Positions 54,269-63,828 are shown, counted from the first letter of the stretch. The stretch: DNA of 64,000 nt from Lachnospiraceae bacterium (GCA_024403355.1 JAKSRW010000013.1:16795-80794), one strand, 5' to 3'. Notes: generated from the letters alone by a model not told the origin. Translations and numbers: made by a program.

Positions 54269-55375
54269 ATGGTATTTTTATATATTATTTTTGGAATATT
54301 GGGACTGATATCAACAGTAGTTGTTATCGGACTTATATTTATATATTTGTATCCGGGTGTCGGAAAAACGCCGAATTCTGAACGCAGAAGAGTATATGCA
54401 AAAATTACATCGCATTTTACGGGAAAAAGATTTGAAAATTCAGATAATCTGAAGCTGATGATGGGAAAGCAGGACCCTAAAAGCAGGGATGCAAAGCCAA
54501 AGGTCAAGCTTCCGGTGATGAAGCCATGTGTGAGCGGAGAGGGCTTCAGAACTGATAAGGGCTGCCTGCAGGTCAGCTGGCTCGGACATTCTTCGGCACT
54601 TATAAATATGAGCGGGAAAAAGATTCTGATTGACCCTGTTTTGACGGATTATTCTTCGCCTGTAGGCTTTGCGGGTGTTAAAAGATTTTCCCAAACAGCT
54701 CTTTTACCCGAAGAGGCGGGTGAGATAGATATTCTTCTGATTTCACATGACCACTATGACCACCTTGATTATCAGACTGTTATGAGACTTGATAAGCATG
54801 TAAAGCATTACTGCGTGGCTCTTGGTGTGGAAAGCTATCTTCTGGGATGGGGAATTGCCCCTGAAAGAATATCGGCCATGAACTGGTGGGATAAAGAGCT
54901 TATTGACGATATCACCGTTTCATCCATACCTGCACATCATTTTTCGGGAAGAAATCCTTTTAAATTCAACAGCAGCTACTGGTGCGGTTTCGTGATCGAG
55001 GACGGAAGCCATACTGTATATTATACGGGTGACGGCAGCTACACCGACAGCTTTAAGGAGATTCCGAAGAGCTTTAATATTGACCTGGCACTTATCGAAT
55101 GCGGACAGTACGACAGGGCGTGGCCTTACTGCCATATGTTCCCGGAAGAGTCTGCGCAGGCGGCAATTGACATAAAGGCAAAATGGTTCATACCGGTACA
55201 CTGGGGAGCCTTCTGTATCTGCAATCACGCCTGGGATGATTCGATAAAACGCATTACTGCGGAAAAGGAACGCCTGAGACTAAAGATGGCAACACCCAAA
55301 ATAGGTGAGACCGTCGACTATGAAAATATAGCGGATTATAATGAAAAATGGTGGCAGAATCTGCCTAAATTATGA
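54269..55375 (+). CDS. Membrane-anchored metallo-beta-lactamase-fold hydrolase (UlaG/NAPE-PLD-like)
   Basis: 368 residues from ATG 54269; GGTGAT is four to five bases upstream. One N-terminal membrane helix (FLYIIFGILGLISTVVVIGL). MBL motifs: WLGHSSALINMSGKKILIDP, the metal motif LISHDHYDHLDY (HxHxDH), AHHFSGRNPF, YTGDGSYTD and PVHWGAF. The arrangement matches the NAPE-PLD/UlaG-like branch, whose members cut phosphodiesters or lactones. The substrate is unknown. Probably starts from read-through of the preceding hairpin or a weak local promoter. Confidence 0.88.
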   Translation: MVFLYIIFGILGLISTVVVIGLIFIYLYPGVGKTPNSERRRVYAKITSHFTGKRFENSDNLKLMMGKQDPKSRDAKPKVKLPVMKPCVSGEGFRTDKGCLQVSWLGHSSALINMSGKKILIDPVLTDYSSPVGFAGVKRFSQTALLPEEAGEIDILLISHDHYDHLDYQTVMRLDKHVKHYCVALGVESYLLGWGIAPERISAMNWWDKELIDDITVSSIPAHHFSGRNPFKFNSSYWCGFVIEDGSHTVYYTGDGSYTDSFKEIPKSFNIDLALIECGQYDRAWPYCHMFPEESAQAAIDIKAKWFIPVHWGAFCICNHAWDDSIKRITAEKERLRLKMATPKIGETVDYENIADYNEKWWQNLPKL

Positions 55376-55465
55376 TAATGCTTGCATTTTTTGCATTTGT
55401 GGAGTAAAATAATGGGGATTGTAAACAGCTGGTATTAAACCACGTTATTAAGAAGAGGTAACCCG

Positions 55466-56374
55466 ATGTCATCACAGGCTCATTATGATCCTTATTATGA
55501 TGAAAAAAGAGAAGCCCGGAGAAGGGAATTCAGACGTAAGCGCAGGAAGCAGAAACAGATTCGTGCGCTTTGTTTGCTTGGTGTAATGGCACTGGCTCTG
55601 ATCGCTCTTTGTTACATGGCTTACCGCGGAGTCCGCTATCTGATTGACAGGCATTACGAGAACATTACCTTTGTTGATTGTCCGGATACCGGAATAAAGT
55701 TCACTCTTGTTGATAATATTTTCGAGGCAGAAGCCAATGATGAGGCTTTCTTTGAAATTGATGATAATCAGGCAAACGAAAAGACTGACCCGAGAAAGAA
55801 AAAGTATGCAAATGTAGTTCCCGGAAGCAAGGGACTTGTAATAGTAGATGCAGGTCACGGAGGCTATGACGGCGGGGCGGAGGATAACGGAGCACTGGAG
55901 AAGGATATAAATCTTTCTATTTCCTATAAGCTGCGTGATGAGCTGGTTATGAGAGGCTATAAGGTTTTTCTTACCAGACCGGATGATGAATTTGTCGGAC
56001 TTACCCAGCGGGCTTCACTCGCCAATTCACAGGACAACCCCATCTGCTTAATCAGCGTACATCAGAACTCTGTAGATGATGCAAGCTCGGTATGCGGTAT
56101 TGAGGCATGGACCTATAACAGGGCCGGCTGTACGGAGCTCGGTGATGCGGTATGCGAGGGAGCCAGCAAGGCTACAAGAGCACAGAACCGAGGAACCAAT
56201 TACAGAACAAATCTGGTTGTTACAAGTAAAACAACGATGCCCGCCATTATCATTGAGTGCGGCTATCTGACAAATCCTGAGGAGGCTGAAAAGCTTTGCA
56301 GCTCGGATTATCAGGACAAGCTTGCAATCGGTATAACGGACGGGGTTGAAGCCTTTGCAGGCTCATATTATTGA
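55466..56374 (+). CDS. N-acetylmuramoyl-L-alanine amidase (Amidase_3)
   Basis: 302 residues: a very basic cytoplasmic N-terminus (KREARRREFRRKRRKQKQ), one membrane helix (LCLLGVMALALIALCYMAY, about 36-54), and a zinc amidase domain from about 120. Zinc ligands and catalytic Glu: His in VDAGHGGYDGG, Glu in ALEKDINLS, His in LISVHQNS, Glu in AIIIECGYLTN. It cleaves the lactoyl-Ala bond in peptidoglycan, working outside the membrane while anchored. GAAGAGG precedes the ATG. It stands alone between MBL and COG0523 genes. Confidence 0.92.
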   Translation: MSSQAHYDPYYDEKREARRREFRRKRRKQKQIRALCLLGVMALALIALCYMAYRGVRYLIDRHYENITFVDCPDTGIKFTLVDNIFEAEANDEAFFEIDDNQANEKTDPRKKKYANVVPGSKGLVIVDAGHGGYDGGAEDNGALEKDINLSISYKLRDELVMRGYKVFLTRPDDEFVGLTQRASLANSQDNPICLISVHQNSVDDASSVCGIEAWTYNRAGCTELGDAVCEGASKATRAQNRGTNYRTNLVVTSKTTMPAIIIECGYLTNPEEAEKLCSSDYQDKLAIGITDGVEAFAGSYY

Positions 56375-56421
56375 TTATTATTGTGTAATTATATATAGAT
56401 TACGGAAAGGCAAGGTTTAAA

Positions 56422-57594
56422 ATGACAAAAGTAGATATTTTTTCAGGCTTTTTAGGTGCAGGAAAGACTACACTCATTAAAAAGCTCATTGCAGAGGCCT
56501 TTAAGGGCGAGAAGCTGGTTCTTATCGAGAATGAGTTCGGTGAGATCGGTATTGATGGCGGCTTTTTAAAGGATTCGGGAATTGAGATTACCGAGATGAA
56601 TTCAGGCTGTATCTGCTGTACACTGGTAGGTGATTTCGGCGAGGCTTTAAAGAAGGTTATGACACAGTTCACACCTGACAGAATCATTATTGAGCCCTCA
56701 GGCGTAGGCAAGCTTTCAGACGTTATCAAGGCTATCGGCGATGTTGCCGAGGAAGCAGGTATTGTTGTTAATAACTTTATCGCCGTAGTAGATGCGACAA
56801 AGTGTAAGATGTATATGAAGAACTTTGGCGAGTTCTTTAACAACCAGATTGAATATGCCAAGACAATTATTCTCAGCAGAACAAAGAATATTGATGAGGC
56901 AAAGCTTGCAACAGCGGTAGAGCTTATCCGTGAGCATAATGATAAGGCAGTTCTTATCACTACAGACTGGGACCAGATTGACGGTGCGAAGATTCTTGAG
57001 GCTATGGAGGAGAAATCAAGCTTTGAGGAGGAGCTTCTTGAGGCTGCGGGCATCTGTCCCGAGTGCGGACATCATCACCATGATGATGAGGAGTGCTGCT
57101 GCGGACATCATCACCATGACGACGATGATGACGAGGATGAGCACGAGCACCATCACCACCATCACGACGATGACGATGACGAGGATGAGCATGAACACCA
57201 TCACCACCATCATCACGACGATGACGAGCATGACGAGGATGAGCACGAGCACCATCACCACCATCACGATGATGATGACGAGGATGAGCATGAGCACCAT
57301 CACCACCATCACCACCATGCGGATGAGGTATTTACAAGCGTTGGTATTGAGTCAACAAAGAAATTTACGGAAGCTGGCATAGCTGAGATTCTTAAGGCTC
57401 TTGAGAACGAGGCTGAATACGGTATTATCCTTCGTGCAAAGGGTATCGTTGCTGCTGCAGAGGGCGAGTGGATTCACTTTGACTATGTGCCCGAGGAGTC
57501 AAATATCAGACGCGGAAGTGCGGATGTTATCGGTAAAATCTGTGTTATCGGAAGCAAGATTGACGAAGCAAAGATTAAGGCACTTTTTAACTAA
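56422..57594 (+). CDS. COG0523 (CobW/ZNG-like) GTPase with His/Asp-rich tract
   Basis: 390 residues. Walker A GFLGAGKTT at the N-terminus, the metal-binding GCICC motif (MNSGCICCTLVGDFGEAL), IIEPSGVG and a diverged NKxD-like SRTKNIDEAK. Residues about 216-299 are almost only His, Asp and Glu in four or five repeats of a DDDDDEDEHEHHHHHH type, framed by CPECGHHHH and ECCCGHHHH. The C-terminal CobW_C-like domain follows. COG0523 proteins deliver zinc, cobalt or other metals; the tract is probably a metal store or sensor. The paralogous gene follows 21 bases later. GGAAAGG precedes the ATG. Confidence 0.92.
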   Translation: MTKVDIFSGFLGAGKTTLIKKLIAEAFKGEKLVLIENEFGEIGIDGGFLKDSGIEITEMNSGCICCTLVGDFGEALKKVMTQFTPDRIIIEPSGVGKLSDVIKAIGDVAEEAGIVVNNFIAVVDATKCKMYMKNFGEFFNNQIEYAKTIILSRTKNIDEAKLATAVELIREHNDKAVLITTDWDQIDGAKILEAMEEKSSFEEELLEAAGICPECGHHHHDDEECCCGHHHHDDDDDEDEHEHHHHHHDDDDDEDEHEHHHHHHHDDDEHDEDEHEHHHHHHDDDDEDEHEHHHHHHHHADEVFTSVGIESTKKFTEAGIAEILKALENEAEYGIILRAKGIVAAAEGEWIHFDYVPEESNIRRGSADVIGKICVIGSKIDEAKIKALFN

Positions 57595-57621
57595 TCAGTT
57601 TATAAAAGGCAGGGTTTGAAA

Positions 57622-58581
57622 ATGGATATACCTGTATATATGATTAACGGCTTTTTAGAGTCGGGAAAAACCTCTTTCATCACCACAACCTTAGAGGATG
57701 ACGAGTTTATCAACGGAGACAGAATACTTGTCATTGCCTGTGAGGAGGGTGAAGAAGAATACAATGAGGAAAAGCTCAGGAAAAAGAATATTTTCCTTGA
57801 AAATGTGGAATCACGCGAGGCGTTCACAAAGGACTACCTCACCAAAATGAATGCGGAGTATCATCCCGATAAGGTTATTGTTGAATTAAACGGTGTATGG
57901 CAGATGGCGGATTTCCTCGATATGGATATGCCGGACGGCTGGCAGATGGTTCAGATTATCACACTTGTTGATGCTTCAACCTTCATCAATTACGTAAACA
58001 ACATGCGTTCAATGATGATGGAGCAGATAAAGTATTCCGATACCATTATTTTCAACAGATGCACAAAGGATGTTAAGAAGGTTGATTTCCGAAGAATCGT
58101 TAAGCCTGTAAACCGTAAGGCCCAGCTGATTTATGAGGCAATGGACGGAGAGGAATTTACGGGGGATGACGAGGATGAGCTTCCCTTTGATATAAGTCAG
58201 GACAGAATCGAGCTTCATGACGATGATTTCGGTCTCTGGTATCTGGATGCTCTTGATTTCGCAAAGAAATACGAAGGAAAGACAATGTGCTTCAAGGCTA
58301 TGTTCTATAAGGACAAGAAGATGCCTATCGACACCTTTGTTCCAGGACGTTTTGCAATGCAGTGCTGTGCAGACGATATAGGCTTTATCGGTTTCACTTC
58401 AAGAATTCCGTCTACCTATGCAGGATTTCTGGCTTCGCATCATGACCGTGACTGGATTTATGTTGAGGCAAAGGTTCGTGTTGAATTCAGACGCGAATAC
58501 AGGGGCAAGGGTCCTGTACTTTATGTATCAAAGCTGACAGATGCCGCACCTGCGGAGGATGATATCGTATATTTTACATAA
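57622..58581 (+). CDS. Second COG0523-like GTPase, lacking the CxCC motif
   Basis: 319 residues from ATG 57622 (TTG at 57616 is an alternative). Walker A NGFLESGKTSF is kept, IVELNGVW replaces the EPSG switch, and IIFNRCTK replaces NKxD. The GCxCC metal motif expected in COG0523 is absent, its place being taken by CEEGEEEYNEE. The C-terminal domain (MCFKAMFYKDKKMP, FVPGRFAMQCCADDIGF) has cysteines of its own. It may be a partner of the preceding GTPase, since the pair are adjacent. Function unknown. Confidence 0.8.
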   Translation: MDIPVYMINGFLESGKTSFITTTLEDDEFINGDRILVIACEEGEEEYNEEKLRKKNIFLENVESREAFTKDYLTKMNAEYHPDKVIVELNGVWQMADFLDMDMPDGWQMVQIITLVDASTFINYVNNMRSMMMEQIKYSDTIIFNRCTKDVKKVDFRRIVKPVNRKAQLIYEAMDGEEFTGDDEDELPFDISQDRIELHDDDFGLWYLDALDFAKKYEGKTMCFKAMFYKDKKMPIDTFVPGRFAMQCCADDIGFIGFTSRIPSTYAGFLASHHDRDWIYVEAKVRVEFRREYRGKGPVLYVSKLTDAAPAEDDIVYFT

Positions 58582-58596
58582 ATCGATAAAATCGAC

Positions 58597-58625
58597 TTGA
58601 CTAAATTTGAAAATCAAAATATAAT
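58597..58625 (+). promoter_or_regulatory. Promoter of yicC
   Basis: TTGACT (58597-58602), 17-base spacer, TATAAT (58620-58625), about 40 bases before the ATG. Confidence 0.85.
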
Positions 58626-58665
58626 TAATTGGTTTCGAATGAAAATATACTGTTTGGAGGACAAA

Positions 58666-59544
58666 ATGCTTAAAAGTATGACCGGCTTCGGCCGATACGA
58701 ATCCGAAACAGCCGAAAGAAAAATTACGGTTGAGATGAAGGCTGTAAACCACAGATATTGCGAAATAGGACTGAAAATGCCCAAAAAGCTTAATTTCTTC
58801 GAGTCTGCCATTCGTAATCTTCTGAAGAATTACATTTCAAGAGGCAAGGTTGATATTTTCATTACATATGAGGATTTCACCGAGGGCAGAGAGTGCGTTA
58901 AGTACAATGAGGACATTGCAAAGGAATATTTTGAGCTTATCGGTAAAATCGGTAATCAGTTCAATATTGACAGCAGTGTGAATGCAGTCACCATTGCCAG
59001 ATTCCCCGATGTGTTTACTCTTGAGGAGCAGCAGATTGACGAGGGTGAGCTTTGGAGCTTCATTGAGAATGCAATTAAGCAGGCTGCCGAGAATTTCGTT
59101 AACACAAGAATTAATGAAGGCGAGCATCTTAAAAATGACCTCGAGCAGAAGCTTGACGGCATGATTGAGTGGATTGATTTTATTGAAAAGCGTTCACCTC
59201 TGGTTGTGGATGAATACCGCAACAGACTTTATGCAAAGGTTGAGGAGCTTCTCGGTAACACTAATATCGATCAGGGCATTCTTGCCACGGAGATTACGGT
59301 ATTCGCCGACAAAATCTGTGTTGATGAGGAGACTGTAAGGCTCAGAGCACATATTAAGAATATGAAGAATACTCTTAATGAGGCAGAGAATGTCGGAAGA
59401 AAGCTTGATTTCATTGCCCAGGAAATGAACCGTGAGGCAAATACGATTTTATCAAAGTCAAGCGATCTTGATATTACCAATAAAGCGATTGACCTCAAAA
59501 CCGAGATTGAAAAGGTTAGAGAACAGATTCAGAATATCGAATAA
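58666..59544 (+). CDS. YicC family endoribonuclease
   Basis: 292 residues from ATG 58666, with TTGGAGG upstream; the longer frame from 58597 begins inside the promoter. MLKSMTGFGRYESETAERKITVEMKAVNHRYCEI is the family start (two parts). The C-terminal DUF1732 region carries KLDFIAQEMNREANTILSKS, typical of the active-site region. Family members cut RNA. In most Firmicutes it is followed by remA and gmk; here rpoZ follows 21 bases later with neither. Confidence 0.93.
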   Translation: MLKSMTGFGRYESETAERKITVEMKAVNHRYCEIGLKMPKKLNFFESAIRNLLKNYISRGKVDIFITYEDFTEGRECVKYNEDIAKEYFELIGKIGNQFNIDSSVNAVTIARFPDVFTLEEQQIDEGELWSFIENAIKQAAENFVNTRINEGEHLKNDLEQKLDGMIEWIDFIEKRSPLVVDEYRNRLYAKVEELLGNTNIDQGILATEITVFADKICVDEETVRLRAHIKNMKNTLNEAENVGRKLDFIAQEMNREANTILSKSSDLDITNKAIDLKTEIEKVREQIQNIE

Positions 59545-59565
59545 AAAGAAAGGTATGGTATAAAT

Positions 59566-59859
59566 ATGTTACATCCGTCATATACAGATTTAATGCAGGT
59601 AGTTAATTCAGAGAGCGAGGCAAATAACACTACACCTGTTGTTAACAGCAGATATTCTATCGTTATTGCAGCAGCAAAGAGAGCAAGACAGCTCATCGAT
59701 GGTGCTGAGCCCTACGCAAAGGCTAAGTGCAACAAGCCTCTTTCAATTGCGGTTGAAGAGCTTGCTACAGCAAAAATCAAGATTTTAAGCGATGAAGAGG
59801 CAGCTGCTCAGAAGGAAGCATACAATGCTGAAAACGAGCAGGACATCGAACAGTATTAA
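59566..59859 (+). CDS. rpoZ: RNA polymerase omega subunit
   Basis: 97 residues. MLHPSYTDLMQVVNS, then RYSIVIAAAKRARQLIDGAE and KPLSIAVEELATAKIKIL match omega. It stabilises beta' in the core polymerase. GAAAGG lies 12 bases upstream of the ATG; a start-stop mini-ORF (ATG GTA TAA) lies between. It is followed by a 254-base gap containing the gapA promoter. Confidence 0.95.
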   Translation: MLHPSYTDLMQVVNSESEANNTTPVVNSRYSIVIAAAKRARQLIDGAEPYAKAKCNKPLSIAVEELATAKIKILSDEEAAAQKEAYNAENEQDIEQY

Positions 59860-59972
59860 TTGTTTGCCGCCAAGTTATTATGCAAATGTTGCCAAACATC
59901 GGCTATCTAAGGGCATAAGATGTTTTATATTGTAAAGATGATAAATATTTGCATAAAATTTTATAATTTCGC

Positions 59973-60001
59973 TTGCATTTTTAACATTTTTTAGTTAAAA
60001 T
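59973..60001 (+). promoter_or_regulatory. Promoter of gapA
   Basis: TTGCAT (59973-59978), 17-base spacer, TAAAAT (59996-60001). The roughly 110-base leader has a hairpin AATTGCTA/TAGCAATT just before the ribosome site AGGAGG. Confidence 0.7.
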
Positions 60002-60113
60002 ACACACGATTGGTTTAATCATCTCAGTCAGTTATCTGACAGCGGGTGTTAAACATAAATTAAATATAATTGCTAAATAATAGCAATTAAAATTTATAGG
60101 AGGATTTTCTAAA

Positions 60114-61154
60114 ATGGCAGTAAGAGTTGCAATCAACGGATTTGGCCGTATCGGTCGTCTTGCATTCAGACAGATGTTTGGTGCAAAGGGTTACAAGGTA
60201 GTAGCTATCAACGATTTAACATCACCTAAGATGCTTGCTCATCTTTTAAAGTATGACTCATCACAGGGTAAGTATGATCTCGCTGATACAGTTTCATACA
60301 AGGAGGCTGAGCTTGCAGAGGATGGCAAGACAGTTGTTAAGCCCGGTTCAATCACAGTTAACGGACAGGAGATCACAATCTACGCTTGTCCCGCAGCTAA
60401 GGATCTTCCTTGGAAGAAGCTTAAGGTTGACGTAGTTCTTGAGTGTACAGGTTTCTACACATCAAAGGCTAAGGCACAGGCTCATATCGATGCAGGTGCT
60501 CGTAAGGTTGTTATTTCAGCACCCGCTGGTAACGATCTTCCTACAATCGTTTACAATGTTAACCATGAGACACTTAAGCCCGAGGATACAATCATTTCAG
60601 CAGCTTCATGTACAACAAACTGCTTAGCACCTATGGCTAAGGCTCTTAATGATCTTGCTGGTATCAAGTCAGGTATCATGAGCACAATCCATGCTTACAC
60701 AGGCGATCAGATGATCCTTGATGGTCCTCAGAGAAAGGGTGACCTTCGTCGTTCACGTGCCGGCGCTATCAACATCGTTCCTAACTCAACAGGTGCTGCT
60801 AAGGCTATCGGCCTTGTTATCCCTGAGTTAAATGGTAAGCTCATCGGTTCAGCTCAGCGTGTTCCTACCCCTACAGGTTCAACAACAATCCTTGTTGCTA
60901 CAGTAGAGAAGAGCGTAACAAAGGAAGAGATCAATGCAGCTATGAAGGCAGCTGCTACAGAGTCATTCGGTTACAACGAGGATGAGATCGTTTCATCAGA
61001 TATCATCGGAAGCCGTTTCGGTTCAATCTTTGATGCTACACAGACAATGGTTGGCGCAGACAACCTTGTACAGGTAGTTTCATGGTACGATAACGAGAAC
61101 AGCTACACAAGCCAGATGGTTCGTACAATTAAGTACTTCTCAGAGTTAAAGTAA
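60114..61154 (+). CDS. gapA: Glyceraldehyde-3-phosphate dehydrogenase
   Basis: 346 residues. NAD fold [18 protein letters not shown], catalytic cysteine in [15 protein letters not shown], the phosphate site [14 protein letters not shown] and the C-terminal [14 protein letters not shown]. Codon use is strongly biased, as expected for an abundant glycolytic enzyme. ATAGGAGG precedes the ATG. A long leader separates it from rpoZ, and a terminator separates it from pgk. Confidence 0.97.
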   Translation: MAVRVAINGFGRIGRLAFRQMFGAKGYKVVAINDLTSPKMLAHLLKYDSSQGKYDLADTVSYKEAELAEDGKTVVKPGSITVNGQEITIYACPAAKDLPWKKLKVDVVLECTGFYTSKAKAQAHIDAGARKVVISAPAGNDLPTIVYNVNHETLKPEDTIISAASCTTNCLAPMAKALNDLAGIKSGIMSTIHAYTGDQMILDGPQRKGDLRRSRAGAINIVPNSTGAAKAIGLVIPELNGKLIGSAQRVPTPTGSTTILVATVEKSVTKEEINAAMKAAATESFGYNEDEIVSSDIIGSRFGSIFDATQTMVGADNLVQVVSWYDNENSYTSQMVRTIKYFSELK

Positions 61155-61216
61155 TTTAATGCCTGGCGTTAAGTTCTTTTTGACTCATATTTGAGATACT
61201 AAAAAGACCTATAAGG

Positions 61217-61250
61217 GTCCGGTCATGATTGGACCGGACTTTTATTTATT
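61217..61250 (+). terminator. Intrinsic terminator after gapA
   Basis: GTCCGGTC (61217-61224) pairs with GACCGGAC (61232-61239), followed by TTTTATTTATTT. Confidence 0.87.
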
Positions 61251-61320
61251 TGATATGGGCTAAGCCTTATATCGGATTAAACCGGTTTTCCGGTAAATAT
61301 AATAATCGGAGGAAAAACAA

Positions 61321-62553
61321 ATGTCATTAAATAAGAAGTCAGTAGACGATTTTAATGCAAAGGGCAAAAGAGTCCTTGTACGTTGCGATTTCAACGTTCC
61401 TTTAAAGAGCGGCGTTATCACAGATGAGACACGTATTGTTGCAGCACTTCCCACAATTAACAAGCTTGTAAAGGATGGCGGCAAGGTTATCCTTTGCTCA
61501 CACCTTGGTAAGGTTAAGGAAGGTCCCAGCGAGAAGGAGTCACTTGCTCCCGTAGCAGCAAGACTTTCAGAGAAGCTTGGTAAGGAAGTTAAGTTCATCG
61601 CTGATTACAATGTAACAGGCGCTGATGCAACAGCAGCTGTAGAGGCTATGAATGAAGGTGATGTAATCCTTCTTCAGAATACTCGTTTCAGAATGGAAGA
61701 AGAGACAAAGCCCAACAAGGCAGGCGAGAAGTTTGCTGAGGAGCTTGCAGCTCTTTGTGACGATTATGTTTGTGACGCTTTCGGTTCATCACATCGTGCA
61801 CATGCTTCAGTTTCTGTAGTTACTAAGTATGTTCGTGCTAAGGGCGGCAACTGTGCAGTTGGTTACCTTATGCAGAAGGAAATCCAGTTCCTCGGAAATG
61901 CAGTTGAGAACCCTGTTCGTCCTTTCGTAGCAATCCTTGGTGGTGCTAAGGTAGCTGATAAGCTTAACGTTATCAACAACCTCATTGAGAAGTGTGATAC
62001 ACTTATCATCGGTGGTGGTATGGCATTCACATTCCTTAAGGCTAAGGGCTATGAGATCGGTAAGTCACTTTGCGATGACGAGAAGATTGATTACTGTAAG
62101 GAAATGATGGCAAAGGCTGAGTCAATGGGCAAGAAGCTTCTTCTTCCTATCGATACAGGTATTGCTGCAGGTTTCCCTGATCCCATCGATGCTGAGATCG
62201 CTGTATCATATGTTGATTCAGATAAGATTCCCGCTGATATGGAAGGTCTTGATATCGGACCTAAGACACGCGAGCTTTTCGCAGATGCTGCAAGATCAGC
62301 TAAGACTGTTGTTTGGAACGGACCTATGGGCGTATTCGAGAATCCTACTCTTGCTCAGGGTACAATCGCTGTAGCTAAGGCTCTTGCTGAGGCAGAGGCA
62401 ACAACAATCATCGGTGGTGGTGATTCAGCAGCAGCTTGCAACCAGTTAGGTTTCGCTGATAAGATGAGCCACATTTCAACAGGTGGCGGAGCTTCACTTG
62501 AGTACCTTGAGGGCAAGGAGCTTCCCGGCGTTGTAGCAGCTGACGATATGTAA
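61321..62553 (+). CDS. pgk: Phosphoglycerate kinase
   Basis: 410 residues, slightly longer than the usual 390-400. [40 protein letters not shown], the ADP site [14 protein letters not shown] and the C-terminal [16 protein letters not shown] with [18 protein letters not shown]. It makes ATP and 3-phosphoglycerate. ATCGGAGG precedes the ATG. It is followed by a large hairpin and the 121-base repeats. Confidence 0.97.
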   Translation: MSLNKKSVDDFNAKGKRVLVRCDFNVPLKSGVITDETRIVAALPTINKLVKDGGKVILCSHLGKVKEGPSEKESLAPVAARLSEKLGKEVKFIADYNVTGADATAAVEAMNEGDVILLQNTRFRMEEETKPNKAGEKFAEELAALCDDYVCDAFGSSHRAHASVSVVTKYVRAKGGNCAVGYLMQKEIQFLGNAVENPVRPFVAILGGAKVADKLNVINNLIEKCDTLIIGGGMAFTFLKAKGYEIGKSLCDDEKIDYCKEMMAKAESMGKKLLLPIDTGIAAGFPDPIDAEIAVSYVDSDKIPADMEGLDIGPKTRELFADAARSAKTVVWNGPMGVFENPTLAQGTIAVAKALAEAEATTIIGGGDSAAACNQLGFADKMSHISTGGGASLEYLEGKELPGVVAADDM

Positions 62554-62568
62554 TATAAGCAGAGTGAG

Positions 62569-62623
62569 AATACTATCAGAAATCTGACGAAAGCTTGCTT
62601 TCAGGCAGATTTCTGATAGTATT
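62569..62623 (+). other. Long hairpin after pgk
   Basis: AATACTATCAGAAATCTG (62569-62586) pairs perfectly with CAGATTTCTGATAGTATT (62606-62623), with an inner GAAAGCTTGCTTTC dyad. No T-run follows; an RNase-processing or stability role is likely. Confidence 0.75.
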
Positions 62624-62628
62624 CGAAC

Positions 62629-62869
62629 GAGCAAAATCATGAGCATGAAGCAACATGAGCGAAGCGAGTGGTGCGGGAATGCGAATGATTTTGAGGATTG
62701 CGGGAGTGCGAAGCACGAAGCAATCCGTCTGCTTATAAGATAGATAAATGAGCAAAATTACGAGCATGAAGCAACATGAGCGAAGCGAGTGGTGCGGGAA
62801 TGCGAATGATTTTGAGGATTGCGAGAGTGCGAAGCATGAAGCAATCCGCTGCTTATAAGATATATAGAT
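62629..62869 (+). repeat. Two tandem 121-base intergenic repeats between pgk and tpiA
   Basis: Copy 1 at 62629-62749, copy 2 at 62750-62869, more than 90% identical by eye, each starting GAGCAAAAT and ending near GCTTATAAGATA. Each contains a hairpin GGATTGC...GTGC-GAA-GCAC...GCAATCC, and a longer, looser fold around GAGCGAAGCGAGTGG. It contains no believable gene; the ATG at 62776 that is in frame with tpiA lies inside copy 2. Confidence 0.88.
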
Positions 62870-62910
62870 TGAATATAGTAAATATTATTTATTTTAAGGA
62901 GAAATTCAAA

Positions 62911-63663
62911 ATGGCAAGACGTAAAATTGTTGCCGGTAACTGGAAGATGAATATGACTCCCAGCCAGGCAGTTGAGCTTTGCGCTACATTAAAGGATCTT
63001 GTTAAGAATAACAAGGTTGACGTAGTTTACTGTGTACCCGCTATTGACATCGTTCCCGTTGTTAAGGCAGTTAAGGGCACAAGAGTTAAGGTTGGTGCTG
63101 AGAACTTCTATATTGAGGATAAGGGCGCTTACACAGGTGAGATTTCAGCTCCCATGCTTAAGGATGCAGGTGTTGAGTACGTAATCATCGGACATTCAGA
63201 GAGACGTGAGTACTTCAAGGAGGATGATGCATTCCTTAACAAGAAGGTTAAGAAGGCTTTCGAGGCTGGTCTTACACCTATCCTTTGCTGTGGTGAGTCA
63301 TTAGAGCAGAGAGAAATGGGCGTTACTATGGACTGGATCCGTCTTCAGATCAAGTCAGACCTCTACGGCGTTCCCGCTGAGCAGGTTGCAAAGATGGTTA
63401 TCGCTTATGAGCCTATCTGGGCTATCGGAACAGGTAAGACTGCTACAACAGAGCAGGCTGAGGAAGTTTGCAAGGGCATCCGTGCTTGCATCAAGGAGAT
63501 GTATGACGCAGCTACAGCTAAGTCAGTACGTATCCAGTACGGCGGATCAGTTAGCGCATCAAATGCAGCTGAGCTTTTCGCACAGCCCGATATCGATGGT
63601 GGCTTAGTAGGTGGTGCTTCACTTAAGGCTGACTTCGGTAAGATCGTTAACTACGATAAATAA
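62911..63663 (+). CDS. tpiA: Triosephosphate isomerase
   Basis: 250 residues from the ATG at 62911, nine bases after AAGGAG; the upstream in-frame ATG at 62776 lies in a repeat and is rejected. [33 protein letters not shown] (catalytic His), [15 protein letters not shown] (catalytic Glu), and the phosphate-binding [14 protein letters not shown] with GGLVGGASL. It interconverts dihydroxyacetone phosphate and glyceraldehyde 3-phosphate. The preceding repeats interrupt a gapA-pgk-tpiA cluster. Confidence 0.97.
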   Translation: MARRKIVAGNWKMNMTPSQAVELCATLKDLVKNNKVDVVYCVPAIDIVPVVKAVKGTRVKVGAENFYIEDKGAYTGEISAPMLKDAGVEYVIIGHSERREYFKEDDAFLNKKVKKAFEAGLTPILCCGESLEQREMGVTMDWIRLQIKSDLYGVPAEQVAKMVIAYEPIWAIGTGKTATTEQAEEVCKGIRACIKEMYDAATAKSVRIQYGGSVSASNAAELFAQPDIDGGLVGGASLKADFGKIVNYDK

Positions 63664-63709
63664 TTCAACTGATAAATTTGTAAATGATTTGAAAATGTAA
63701 ATTATTATC

Positions 63710-63738
63710 TTGACAATACAGGACAAATATAATATCAT
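63710..63738 (+). promoter_or_regulatory. Promoter of rpsO
   Basis: TTGACA (63710-63715), 17-base spacer, TATCAT (63733-63738). A TATAAT at 63728-63733 is only 12 bases away from the -35 and is less likely to be used with it. Confidence 0.65.
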
Positions 63739-63752
63739 CTTGGATTGTGAGC

Positions 63753-63797
63753 GATAACTCAGTTATGCGGCTTCTCCGGCCGGATTACTTAGTTGTC
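63753..63797 (+). promoter_or_regulatory. Structured leader of rpsO
   Basis: GATAACT (63753-63759) pairs with AGTTGTC (63791-63797), enclosing CGGC (63768-63771) and GCCG (63779-63782). S15 is known to control its own translation through 5' leader structures in several bacteria; the present fold is a candidate only. Confidence 0.45.
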
Positions 63798-63828
63798 TGC
63801 TGTCAAAAGAATAAAGGAGGATACTGAA

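Noticed and set aside
57016..57318. Antisense open frame of Met/Val/Ile-rich residues opposite the His/Asp tract
   Set aside because: It is the reverse reading of the GAY/CAY codon repeat; no ribosome site and no family resemblance.
62776..62910. N-terminal extension of triosephosphate isomerase from the upstream in-frame ATG
   Set aside because: The extension is translated from the intergenic repeat, while the ATG at 62911 has a good ribosome site and matches the family start.
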